From: Paramacrobiotus metropolitanus
Lineage: Eukaryota > Tardigrada > Eutardigrada > Parachela > Macrobiotidae
NCBI RefSeq assembly: GCF_019649055.1
Contig: NW_026570255.1
Location: 992,001 to 1,056,000 of the forward strand
Length of the DNA stretch: 64,000 nucleotides
Reading direction: 5' to 3'
Notes under the pieces: generated by a model
Database searches by the model: none
What the model saw: only the letters and a program-made list of their open reading frames with translations
What the model was told of the DNA's origin: nothing
Shown: positions 18,927-29,500 of the stretch, one piece after another
Layout of the letters: each line of letters begins with the position of its first letter
How positions within the stretch are numbered: position 1 is the stretch's first letter
Made by a program: the position numbers and the translations under genes

Positions 18927-21166
18927 CGGTTCCGAGATGCCGGTTCCAAAGGCATTGGGGCAGAGGTGTCATCATCACTCTCTTCCGATTCCACGTCCAT
19001 CGGTCCTTTCTTTTTCGTCGCTTTCTTAGAGGAAGCCTGGGCGGCTTCTTCTTCAGCTGTTAATTGTTCGATCCGATTCAGTATGGGAGTTGTCGGATCT
19101 CCACTCGATGGTACCTTATCCATCTCCTGACTGTCGGACATATTACAGTGGGCTTGTTTTTCTGGCGGTATCAGGCCTACTCTCGTGTATCGGATCGGAT
19201 ATCCTTTGTGTGCGTTTGTTGTGGAAAGGATGTTCTGTTTTATCATCCTGGGCAACACGCGTTCAGTGGCCGTGTCGATTTCCTTTATCAATCCTTTTCC
19301 GTCATTCCACACGGCATTAATGTTTCGGCTGATCCGGTGACTCGTTGACCCCAACGGGCTTGTCATTCCCGCGACTGCCCTTTCTACTCGCATTGAGGTA
19401 TCTTCATTTGGAGTCGTCAGCGCCTTATCCGAGCTTGACGGTCTAAATAATTTAGCCTTGTACGCAAAATTCGGATGTTTCTGGAAAAGTTTTCCCGCAT
19501 TCCGAGCGTATTCCAATACCACATCGAACTTCTGTTTGGTGAAGCTACGGTGCATTTCCTTTCTCAAGTATTTCTTTAAGCCCGTTCTAAATTTCGATGT
19601 TACTGATGTCGTTCGTATTCTTGTGAAATTCTTCTCAGCTCCGTTGAACGCATCGATGATCTCGTCAATCGTGGTCAAATTATCGCTGTCTGGATCTTCA
19701 AATTCCGCTTCATCTCCCGAGTAATCGAGTTCACTTTCTCCGTCCGGTTCGATGTAATTGGCCATCGCCAATACATCGATTTTCCTGGCCTCCTTCCCTT
19801 TCTTTTTCGGTTTTGCGGGTTCGCTCTTTGCTTTTTTCCCTTTTTCAAGAGCCTCCGCTAGGCTTCTTGGCTCCGCGGTTCTTGATCTGGTCGTTTTCGG
19901 GTCCGTGTGTGACCTTGTACTAACCGTCGAAGTACTTGGGAGGCTTACTTCCGATGATCCTGATTCGCGGGACGTCTCCCGTTTCGCCTTCTCACGCGTC
20001 CCTTTCTCTCTGCGCTCTTTCGTAGTGGATGCCGAGATAACAACTGGAACAATCTGTTTCACAGCTATGACCTTTCCTTTGGATGTTGACGGCTCAGGCT
20101 CGGTGACCTTTGACTTCGATGTAGCCGATTCAATGACGAATTTCTTTGGGATTATAGGTGTTGATGACCTTTGTTCAATGTCGCCGACTGATTCTTCCAA
20201 TATTTCAACGTCATGAGAGGGCGGATCGTCTTTCTTCTTCCTTTCTTCCTTCTTTTTCCCGGTGTGTGTGCTCTCGCTTTCATCACCGCTCTTTTTCTTC
20301 GTATCTTCATCTTCCTTTCGTTTCTTTAGGAAGTCACCTTTCTTGGCCCTCTCACGGTTCATGGCTTCATCCAGTTTAGCCGTTTTCCTCGGTTTAACGA
20401 CCACTTTTGGAGGCTGATTATCTTCCTCGGCCATGTCGTCATCTTCATCGGTCGGTTCCTCTGCCGAATCGTCGTTAGCTTCCTCCTCTTCTGATTCGTC
20501 CTGTTTCGATGGTCTCCTGGTACTCTCTGTTCCTGCCACTTCGGCTACGGAGGTCTCTGCCATCTCTCTGGCTCCACTTTCTTGTGCCGGGTGTTGGGCC
20601 TGAATTTCCAAATGTGACGTTTCTTTAGTCTGCCCCTGTGTAACAATCTCCCACAGAGGGTTTTTCTTCGCGTCATAGAATACCGTCTTATGCGCTCCGT
20701 TTTCCATTTTTCTTGTGAGTCGGAAATGGGCTTCGTCTATCTCCGCTCGATGTCGCATCATGCTGATCAGCGTGTTCGCTCGAACTAAAGGATCTTGACG
20801 TTCACTTACTGGGATCAAGTTCCACAGTTGTTCTAGTGCTGCCCGATTGGCGTGCTCGGCGCTCTCTTCTGACACGTCCCATGGAGCGTATGGAATCGGA
20901 TCTCCTGTGATCGGGTCGACGATTACTGCGGTTAAACAATCCGTTGTCCCATCGCCGAAGTGGAGTGTCAGTGTCACTTTTCTGCACGTTCCATCGGTAT
21001 ATTTCAGGGTCGACTCATAATCGTCCAATGTTCGCTTATTCGGATCTGGGTCTGCTGTCGATTTTGGCCGAATTCTCTCTTTCGTCAGCAATTTCCCATC
21101 CACTGTGTATGTATATGCCATTTGTGCCCACTTTAACACGGATCCACGCGTTTTCTTCGACCGCAA
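18923..21166 (-). CDS. 3' accessory ORF, 747 codons, duplicated domain plus acidic/basic tail
   Basis: An ATG at 21121 (MAYTYTVDG) is a likelier start than the first codon of the frame. Residues about 45-190 form a folded domain (CLTAVIVDPITGDPI, LIPVSERQDP, ISMMRH, NPLWEI) that also occurs, diverged, in the ORF just upstream (21036-21479), so the domain has been duplicated. Residues about 210-330 are strongly acidic, then Lys-rich. A more ordered segment lies near 470-600 (FNGAEKNFTRIRTTSV, LKKYLRKEMHRSFTKQKF). Neither membrane anchor nor enzyme motif is visible. The function is unknown. Its position downstream of IN is where env sits in some relatives, but the content is unlike any envelope. 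Confidence 0.6.
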   Translation of the reverse strand: MRSKKTRGSVLKWAQMAYTYTVDGKLLTKERIRPKSTADPDPNKRTLDDYESTLKYTDGTCRKVTLTLHFGDGTTDCLTAVIVDPITGDPIPYAPWDVSEESAEHANRAALEQLWNLIPVSERQDPLVRANTLISMMRHRAEIDEAHFRLTRKMENGAHKTVFYDAKKNPLWEIVTQGQTKETSHLEIQAQHPAQESGAREMAETSVAEVAGTESTRRPSKQDESEEEEANDDSAEEPTDEDDDMAEEDNQPPKVVVKPRKTAKLDEAMNRERAKKGDFLKKRKEDEDTKKKSGDESESTHTGKKKEERKKKDDPPSHDVEILEESVGDIEQRSSTPIIPKKFVIESATSKSKVTEPEPSTSKGKVIAVKQIVPVVISASTTKERREKGTREKAKRETSRESGSSEVSLPSTSTVSTRSHTDPKTTRSRTAEPRSLAEALEKGKKAKSEPAKPKKKGKEARKIDVLAMANYIEPDGESELDYSGDEAEFEDPDSDNLTTIDEIIDAFNGAEKNFTRIRTTSVTSKFRTGLKKYLRKEMHRSFTKQKFDVVLEYARNAGKLFQKHPNFAYKAKLFRPSSSDKALTTPNEDTSMRVERAVAGMTSPLGSTSHRISRNINAVWNDGKGLIKEIDTATERVLPRMIKQNILSTTNAHKGYPIRYTRVGLIPPEKQAHCNMSDSQEMDKVPSSGDPTTPILNRIEQLTAEEEAAQASSKKATKKKGPMDVESEESDDDTSAPMPLEPASRNR

Positions 21167-21479
21167 CTTTGGACACCACGTGCTTCATCATCTGAATGAG
21201 GACTCTCGGATTATGACGTTCCTCCGGAGGAATAAACTGTAACGCCTCATTGACTTCTGTCTTTGACCTTTCCCCAATCTCAGTTTTAACTGATTTATCC
21301 GCTAGAGGATTGTACGAATCGATCTCCTTATTCGTTCTTTTATCGACTATCCGAGCGGTGACCTTTCGTTCGTTATGGTCAGTTTCAGTGTATTTGACCG
21401 TAAAAGTTCTGCACTTCGGAAATCGAATTGAAGCGGCTTCTGGATCCGACGGCGTGGGTAGTGCACTCTTTCTACCCAC
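21036..21479 (-). CDS. 3' accessory ORF, first copy of the duplicated domain
   Basis: 147 codons. The core VTARIVDKRTNKEID, FIPPEERHNP, IQMMKHV, then HSGWEI aligns by eye with the domain of the next ORF, at similar spacing. The domain seems specific to this element group, and I recognise no outside homologue. Confidence 0.5.
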   Translation of the reverse strand: MGRKSALPTPSDPEAASIRFPKCRTFTVKYTETDHNERKVTARIVDKRTNKEIDSYNPLADKSVKTEIGERSKTEVNEALQFIPPEERHNPRVLIQMMKHVVSKVAVEENAWIRVKVGTNGIYIHSGWEIADERENSAKIDSRPRSE

Positions 21480-21762
21480 TGGGATTGGTGCTTTACTCGT
21501 CGTGACCTTTTTCGTCCGCTGCTCTTTCTTGTCACTTTCTTTTGGACTGGTCGTCGGTGACCTTACTCTTTTTCCACCTTTCTGCTCGTTCAGTTAATTC
21601 TGTCTCAATCCTTCTCTTTGTTTCCAGGAGAGCACTGTCCGACATCTCCTCTACCGGTGCTTCAACTAATGCCCGTGATGGCCCCGCCGCACTGCTTGTC
21701 GAGGGTCCCCTTTCTTTAGGAATCGTCTTAAGGAATATCTGTATCTTCTCAATCATCGGTGG

Positions 21763-22813
21763 CTATTTTCTGTTGGTTAAGGCCGGATGGTACTGTTTCA
21801 TCGAGGCGATTCTGATCGCTAACTCTTTACGTTTAACTTCAATGCTTTTAGTTTTCTCCTTCATCGCGATATGAACTGCTTCAATGATCGCGTCCAGACT
21901 CATTAATCTTCCATAGAATGCATGTTCATCCTCGACTCGCATATGAATTCTATAAAGATCCCGACACATACGGTTAAAATCCTGGATGGCCGCTGTATCC
22001 GCCGCTGTCAATTTGTCTTCGTTGTCCACGATCACGTTCAATCGCGCGTCGTCTTCTTTCATGTCCAGTGGAAGTTTCGGTGAATAATCATGTACGGTTG
22101 GTTCACCTGGGGGCGTTGTCCGTAGACCATCTGGTCCGACCTGCTCCAAGTTTGGGCCCAGCGACGGTAGTACGCCTCGCGGTCGTGGCGAATCAAACCG
22201 ATTTCCTCCTCGCCTCCCTCCTTTTTGTGGCGAGTTCCGATGAGGTCGTTGCGCTCCCAAGTGCTGTGGCGTTCTTAAACGAGGTGCTTCAATGTCCGAT
22301 AGTGACAAACCTCCTATTTCCGGGAAGGGTGGCAAAATCGGCGACGCCCTTTGTGGCTGCACTGGAGTCGCTAACATTCCGCCAAATCCTCCATATCCCA
22401 TAAACCGACTCGGTGTAGTCTGTTGCGGTGGCGGCATCAACATTCTTGCCGGTCCCGTTATCACTTGCGGTGGTCCCATCAGTATACGATCCCGGATGCG
22501 GTTGGTAAGGGGCATTCGTTGATTGGCCCGAATACTGGGTTCCGGCAAGTGAGCCGTGGTGCACCCAGCTAACCGTGTCTTGATAATTCGTCGGCTGTCC
22601 CGGATCGTGATACGCATAATACCTCGGGCCGCCGTAGTAAGCTCCTTGGCCTGGTTCGTTCTGTGCCGTTCCGGTTGACGATGTCGACCCTTCGCCATAT
22701 GAAGTATCATATCCATATTCACCTTCCATTCTCTTTGGGGTCGATGTCTTTAATGGATTTCCAATACTTTCCGAATTAGAATTCTCTGAATTCTGTCGTT
22801 CCAATCTATCCAT
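21763..22813 (-). CDS. 3' accessory region: Gly/Tyr/Pro-rich N-part and alpha-helical C-part
   Basis: Two overlapping open frames (22289-22813 and 21763-22722) cover this stretch just downstream of Pol. The first starts MDRLERQNSENSNSES and is rich in Gly, Tyr, Ser and Thr (low complexity, possibly prion-like). The second ends in an ordered helical domain of about 100 residues (DEDKL..., FNRMCRDLYRIHMRVEDEHA, SLDAIIEAVHIAMKEKT). The helical part could be a second structural, Gag-like protein (inference). No signal peptide seen. A short ORF at 21532-21756 follows. Confidence 0.45.
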
Positions 22814-22938
22814 TAACTGAGCTTACCTTCTGTAACAATGAAACAATATTGATTAGCTCTCATAACGGTGATGTCCTTTTTACACCTTCCCAACTCCTAT
22901 TTTTAGTGAAGTGAACCCCTTATTCATGTTTATGTGGG

Positions 22939-23535
22939 TTATTTGTCTTTGTGTCCTTTAGTTATCCGATCAAGGAGTTCTTTGTCGGCCGCATCTTCCA
23001 CTTCGCCTTTCTGGGTCAGCAATTCTGTGGGAGTTAGTTTCTTCTTCTTCTGTTTAACCTTTCGCTCATCGATTGCTTTCGCTATATCACGGCCTAATTG
23101 TTTAGCTTTTGATTTGACCGCTTCTATCTCCTCTTTTCTCTTTCTTATGAGGTCGTTCTCATTGCCGCTAGCAGTGCGTGGTTCGAAAAAATTCGGATCG
23201 CGCTCTGATATCTCGGCGGCTGTCTGCTGTTTCATAAGGTCATCCTTGTCTCCGGTAGCAGTGTGTGGTTCGAAAAAAGGATCTTGGTTTGGTTCAAGTT
23301 CTTTTTGCGAAGCGCGTTCGGCTACTCCATTACCAGTTCCTGTCACTGGTGACCTTTCTGCCAAGTTTCCAGCTTCTGTGTTCAACTTAATTGTAACTGC
23401 TGTTTCGAAATCTTTATCCTCTTTCCTCGGTCTCCCTCTCTTCTTTTTTGGTTTTGTCTCCACCTGTGTCAGGTAGCAGAGAACGTGGTTCGAAAAATTG
23501 ACTGGTAACATTTTTCGGGGCATGCTCGGCTTCAC
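22939..23535 (-). CDS. Pol-terminal ORF carrying EPRTA repeats
   Basis: 198 codons overlapping the end of the Pol frame. It contains two copies of the short repeat FFEPxTAxGxxxDL (DPFFEPHTATGDKDDL and NFFEPRTASGNENDL), the same repeat that appears between PR and RT in Pol. The rest is Lys/Glu-rich and basic (KKKRGRPRKE resembles an AT-hook, RGRP). AT-hooks bind the minor groove of AT-rich DNA, so a tethering role after integrase is possible (inference). Confidence 0.45.
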   Translation of the reverse strand: MKPSMPRKMLPVNFSNHVLCYLTQVETKPKKKRGRPRKEDKDFETAVTIKLNTEAGNLAERSPVTGTGNGVAERASQKELEPNQDPFFEPHTATGDKDDLMKQQTAAEISERDPNFFEPRTASGNENDLIRKRKEEIEAVKSKAKQLGRDIAKAIDERKVKQKKKKLTPTELLTQKGEVEDAADKELLDRITKGHKDK

Positions 23536-26500
23536 TGAGTTTATCTTCTTCCGACTTTTCCTTTTCGGGTAGTGGAGGTGGTTCGAAAGATGATTTGCGT
23601 TGGGAATTCAAATCATTTTGTGGACTTCGCTCTGATTCAATCTCTTTTTGAGGATCGCCTTCCAACTTTTCGTCTGGCAATGGTGGGTGCCATAATTTCA
23701 GGCGGTCGATTGAGACGACCTTTAAGTCCGCTTCCTTCTTTGGGTTCTGTTCGATAACCTCTGCTTCGTTTGCTCGCGGAAAGCTAAGAATTTTCCACAC
23801 TTTATCATATTTTGCTTTAAAGTCGGACTGGTTTTCCTTCTTCCCTGGTTTCGTATCCTTCGGGAGACGTATGAGTACCAAGTCGCCTACTTTGAAATTC
23901 GGGTCCGACTTCTTCTTATTGTAAATTTCCGCATTTTTTTCGTAAGCGTCTTTGATGTTGCATCTCGCCACTTCTTCGGCAAAGGTCAAATTCTTTTTCA
24001 TGGTCTCCACCCATTCATCTGGGGTCCCATAATCGTCTGGGATGTTCGTTTTTGTGACCACATCCTCCGGCATTGTCATTTCTCTGCCGTGCAACATGTA
24101 ATATGCTGAATATCCGGTCGTGGCGTGTACAACTCTGTTCATCGCCGAAATGACGTATGGGAGGTACTTGTTGAACTTTCTTTCGTTTCCCGCTTTCAAG
24201 TATTGCGCCAAGCCATCTGCAACCGTCTGCATCTGTCTTTCAACTTGGCCTTGACCTTCTGGATGATACGCCGTTCCGAATGTGTGTTTGATCTTAAACA
24301 CATTGGTGACCTTTGTCAGTACTTCAGCTGTAAAGTGCCGTCCGCGATCCGTGTGTAGGATGTGCGGTGTTCCGTGTACCAGTATCACGTGCTTCACGAA
24401 CACTTTCGCAAATTCTTTAGCCGTTGCCGTTTTCATCGGTACAGCGATTACGTATTTCGTCAATTGATCGATAAACACCGCGATATACTTGTATCCTCGT
24501 TTCTTCGTTGGTAACAACGGTCCTTTCAGATCCGCGTAAACTCGGAAGAACGGATGTCCCACTTTAATCTCTTGCAGTTTTCCAGGTGGGCATTTTCTTG
24601 ACGTTTTACGGAACTGACATCCTTGACATGCTAATATGTAATTCTTTACATCGGTACTCATTCTATCCCAACAATATCGGAGTCTTATTGCTGACAGTGT
24701 CTTTTCGAATCCCAAATGTCCTGCCGCCTTCTCGTCGTGCAATGCGTGGATTATCGCTCTTCGCATTGACAACGGTACCACATATGACCTTTCAAGTTTC
24801 CCATTTTTATCCTTTACTCGGTATAATATGCCATTCCACAACTGGTAATGCACCTCAAATTTTGATCTCGTCTCAGCGTCTGGTAGATGTTCCAGTTCAT
24901 CTATTATCATCGCCAGATGGGGATCTTTCAACTGTTTATTCCGCAACTGCAAGTTCGAATCGTCTTCGTCTTCCTCGTCGCCTTGTAGGTTAACGATACG
25001 AACTGTTGCCGTACTTAGTTCGTTCCAGTCCTTAATAACCTTACACCGCGGTAACGGCTTGTATCTCTTCTTCGTCTGTTTTGGGAATCTCAGCAACTTA
25101 ATCGGGCATTCATTCAACGCCTGTGTCAATTTGTCCGTTTCCCAAAGGTCATCTTTATTCTCCTTTGCTTCGTCAAGTCCCGTGACCTTTTCATTCTGCT
25201 TTTTAGATTCCGCATCAAGTCCCGTGACCTTTAAGTCGCTAACCGTGGGCAACCAGCTTTTTACTCGGTTCACTTTGGCTTCTGTTTCAGCCGACTCATT
25301 CGCCGTAGCTGAGGTGACCTTTAGCCGTTTTTCCCTCTGTTCCACCATCTGCAGGAATAACTGTCCAATTTCAATTGCTGGTTCTTTTGTATCAAATTCC
25401 TTCTTGTAATCCTCGAAGTTCGGGATCTCGTCAAAATCCTCTTCCTGACACGTTGGACCTCCGATTGGTGCTCTTGACAACGCGTCCGCATTGTCGCAAT
25501 ACTTTCCCGGTTTATATTCAATTTTGAACTGATGACCTTGTAAGGCCATTGCCCATCTCGTCAAACGCGGGTTCATTCCCACTTTATTCGTCTCTGACCT
25601 TAGTAAGTTGGTCAGCGCCTGGTGATCCGTTCTTACGGTGAATTCTGCATAGTCGATGAATGGCTTGAACTTTCTGACAGCGAAGACCACTGCCAGACAT
25701 TCCCATTCCGTTACACCGTAATTTCTTTCTGCTCCGTGTAGGACGCGACTCGCATATGCGATCGGGTGGCCATCTTGAGATAATACCGCTCCGATTCCCT
25801 CTTTACTCGCGTCACATTCAATAACGGTCGGCTTTGCCGGGTCAAATTTCGCCAATACTGGACCTTCGCATAACAGTTGTTTCAGACTGTTGAATTCCTC
25901 TTCGTGCACCTTTGTCCAGTCCTTCTTCACTTGTTTATCTTGTCTCAACAGTTCGTACAAATGGCAAGTCTTTTGTGCATATCCCATTATGAACTTGCGG
26001 TAATAATTCGCCAGTCCAAGGAATGACCTTAATTGTCGTTCAGTTTGAGGTCGTTTGAATTCGGATACTGCGGTGACCTTTTCCGGATTCATTCTGATTC
26101 CATCTTCACTGAGTATATGACCCAGAAATCCCATTTGTCTCATTCCAAATTCACATTTCGTCGGTTTAATCGTGAATCCTGCTTCGACTAGGCTCATCAA
26201 TACATTTTTCAAATTCTGCATGAAGATCGCCCAAGTTTTTCCGGCGAAAATAACGTCATCAATGTACCCGAAAACGCAACCTTTTCTTTTTGCTTTCGAC
26301 AGTACTTTATTCATGCACAATTGGAATGTTGCTGGTCCGTTGCAGACTCCAAATGGCATTCTTTTAAATCGATACATTCCATCTTGCGTTACAAAGGTCG
26401 TCTTGTTGATTGACGCTGGATCCATTGGGATCTGCCAGAATCCGCTTTGCAGGTCCATTTTTCCGTAGTATTTATTGCCTGCACACGCATCAAGCAACTC

Positions 26501-29500
26501 GTCCGGATTCGGTAACGGATAATTGTTCTTTCTCGTTAACTTATTCAGCATGATGTAGTTGACACAAAATCTTGTTCCCATTGTTCCGTCGCCATTTTTC
26601 TTTACTGCCAGCACGACTGGAAAGCTCCACTCGGCGTCTGACGGTTCGATCACATCTTGTGCCAACATCTCTTCTATATGCTTCGTTATAAACTCGCGGC
26701 CTGTCCAACTCGTTCTGGCCGGGTTACATTTAACTGGTTTCGCATCTCCCGTATCAATTACGTGAGTGACTCCTTTCACGTCTCCATACGGTTTCTTTGA
26801 TGTTGGTAAGACCTTCCAGAATTCCCAGAACGCGTTATACACGTCGTTCTTTTGTTCCTCAGTTAGGTCAGGTCCTAGTTTCAAATTTCCAATTATCTTT
26901 GTCAATTCTGCTTTCGTCGTGTCATCCACCTCTGGGTCTTCGAGTACGTTCTTTACTGTCCCAGCGTCGACCTTTACATTTCCCATATGTTCATACGGCT
27001 CCACGTAGCCAAGAAGTTGATTTTTCTTCACGATTTGGTATTTGCTACTGTGATTCGCAATGACGATTTCGAAATATTTTCCTCTATGGTCCGTCACTCC
27101 TGCCAACGGTTGCACATCAGTTTCAATTTGTGGGACCGGTGTGAACATCAACTTGTTTTGAGCCGGTGCATATTTTCCCATCTTGACCTTTACCCGTGTG
27201 CAGTTTGACGGCTTCAATTTGATTCGTTGGTCACTGTAAACTTTAATCACATCTTTCGAAAGCCTTGCTTTCTCTATTTTCAGTCTTCTGACTTTTATCT
27301 CTTTTTCTTTTTCTTCGTCCACTTCATCATCTTCATCCAGGTCCAATAAGTCTTCCTGCTCTGAAAGGTCACTTACTCCCGAATCTTCTGAAGTCGTTGA
27401 GTTATCGCTTGAGCTCGTCCATTCCGAGTCCGAATCGCTGCTCTCGTATTCTTGTGCAGCGGCTTGACCTTTGTCAGCCTTTTCGAGTGGACGCTCATCA
27501 ACTCCTTCGTCTTCTGGTAAAAGGTCACTTTCGTTTTCTCGCGAATCGCCAAGTTTTTTTACTTTCGAATTTTTGAGCAGAGGTTTATCCGCTTCCTTTG
27601 CCTTTCGCCCATTTCGTGCGGCGATTCTCGGATGGCTCCTTGCTACCCGTACTCTTGTTGAAGACCTTTCTGTCTGATCAGAGTTTGACCTTTCTTCTTC
27701 CGATTTTGACTTTTCCAGTTCATCGATTCCTTCAAGACTCATTAATGGCTTTTCGGTCAACTCGACCGGCGGACCTTCCTCACCGTTATCGAGTGACCTT
27801 TCCCCGTTTTTTGCCTCAGTTACTGGGTTTTGCTGTTCATTCGATATCCTTTCAACTTCCTCTTTAAACTTTCTCCACATTTCTTCTCTGTCCGTTAACA
27901 TCTGTGCAATGTCGAAGGCCGTTTTTGGACTTTCTTCTGCTTCGTTCGATCCCCCTTCAGCTGTCTCTTTAGCTGTTTCCTTCTCTGCTTCCTTTACAGT
28001 CTCTTTATCAACTTCATCCTGTTGGACCGCTTCATAACCCTTAGGTCGTTTGGGACCAACGAAGACACAATTTGCCATCAGCTCTTCGGTGACCCAATCG
28101 TCACTCGGGATCGTTTCATACATGCACCACGTGTCACCGCCTCGTTCTGGGTAGTCCACTCCATCTGGATCTGGTGCAAAGGTCACCTTTTTCTTTTCCA
28201 TCAATCCCGGTAACCTTCTTTTCCGGGTTACCTGCAATTCCTTCATCTCTTTTACATCAAATTTGGGGATTTCTTCTTCAAATTTTGTCCAGTATTTTTC
28301 GAATATGTCCCAGTCATTTTCTTTCAGTGCTTTGCAGAACACCACCACTGATTCGTATACCGGTATGGCAAGTCCTGTTGGGAATATAATTGTTTTCCCT
28401 TGACCTTTGTACATGTGATTGACGCGGAAGTCCCAGAACAGTTCTATTCTCGCTTCTTCCCATAGCTGTACTTCTTCGTTCATTGAGTCTATCTCTCTTT
28501 CAAGTTTCCTCTCCGTTTTTACTGGGTCAAAGGGATCTTGGATTCCATTTTCCACACGTTGCTGCCAATGGTTCAGCCATTTTCCTCTCCCCGTAATGAA
28601 ATTTTTCACACATGACAACCAAGTCCGATATCTATTCCAATGATACCGTTCGATGTGTGGTTTCCACATTTCATTTGTCCGCATGATGCTTTTCAGTTCT
28701 TTTTGGACATGACCTTTAAGGTCTGCCAATGCAGCGTTACATCTCGGCCATTCCGAAAGGTCATCTTGGGAGGCGTTTTGACAACATTCAGTGCATTCCC
28801 ATTGTGGTTGCACTCTACACGGATCCTCATAGTAACCGTGTCCGCAACTCCCCATTCGTTCTTCTGGAGTTAATATCCTTCGGTTCGTTTGTGGGTTAGC
28901 CACCTCCTTCTCTTGTGTTGTGATTTTTTGCTCATGTCCGATTTCTGTTACACTCGCTTTGTCGGGGGATATGTCAATGATCTCTGACTCTTTGTTCAGT
29001 TGATGACCTCTCAATTGTTCAAGCGCTTTGTTGCGGATTTCGTTCGCGAACATCTGCTCTTCTTCAGCTATTCGGTTCAATATCCGTAACCTTTCACTCT
29101 TTTTATCCTTTCCCACTTTGGCTGTCTTTATTCCCAGTGCCTCTGGTACTGGGATAGGCTTTGCCCACTCCATTCCAGGCACGAGCGATTGTTTTGCTGC
29201 AGCTGTCGCTTCTTTCTCTGTGGCAGCTATCTCTTTAAGTATTGGTGACCTTTCGTCATTTACGGTAGCAGATCGAGGTTCGAGAAAGTTCGGGGTACGC
29301 TCTGGTACTCTCTGCAAATCTTTTTCTTCGGTTTCATTTTCGGTAGCCGATCGTGGTTCGAAAAAGGTCTTGCTGACGTTTTTCGGATCCGGCTCTGACG
29401 CCAACTTCTCAACTGGTGACCTTTCATCTTTCGTTCCCAGTGCCTCTGGTACTGGGATAACTTTTTCGATATTTCCATTTTCATTTTTCGTTTCCAGTGC

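Noticed and set aside
18923-21166. Envelope gene downstream of integrase
   Set aside because: No signal peptide, no cleavage site, no hydrophobic fusion segment or membrane anchor in any 3' frame.
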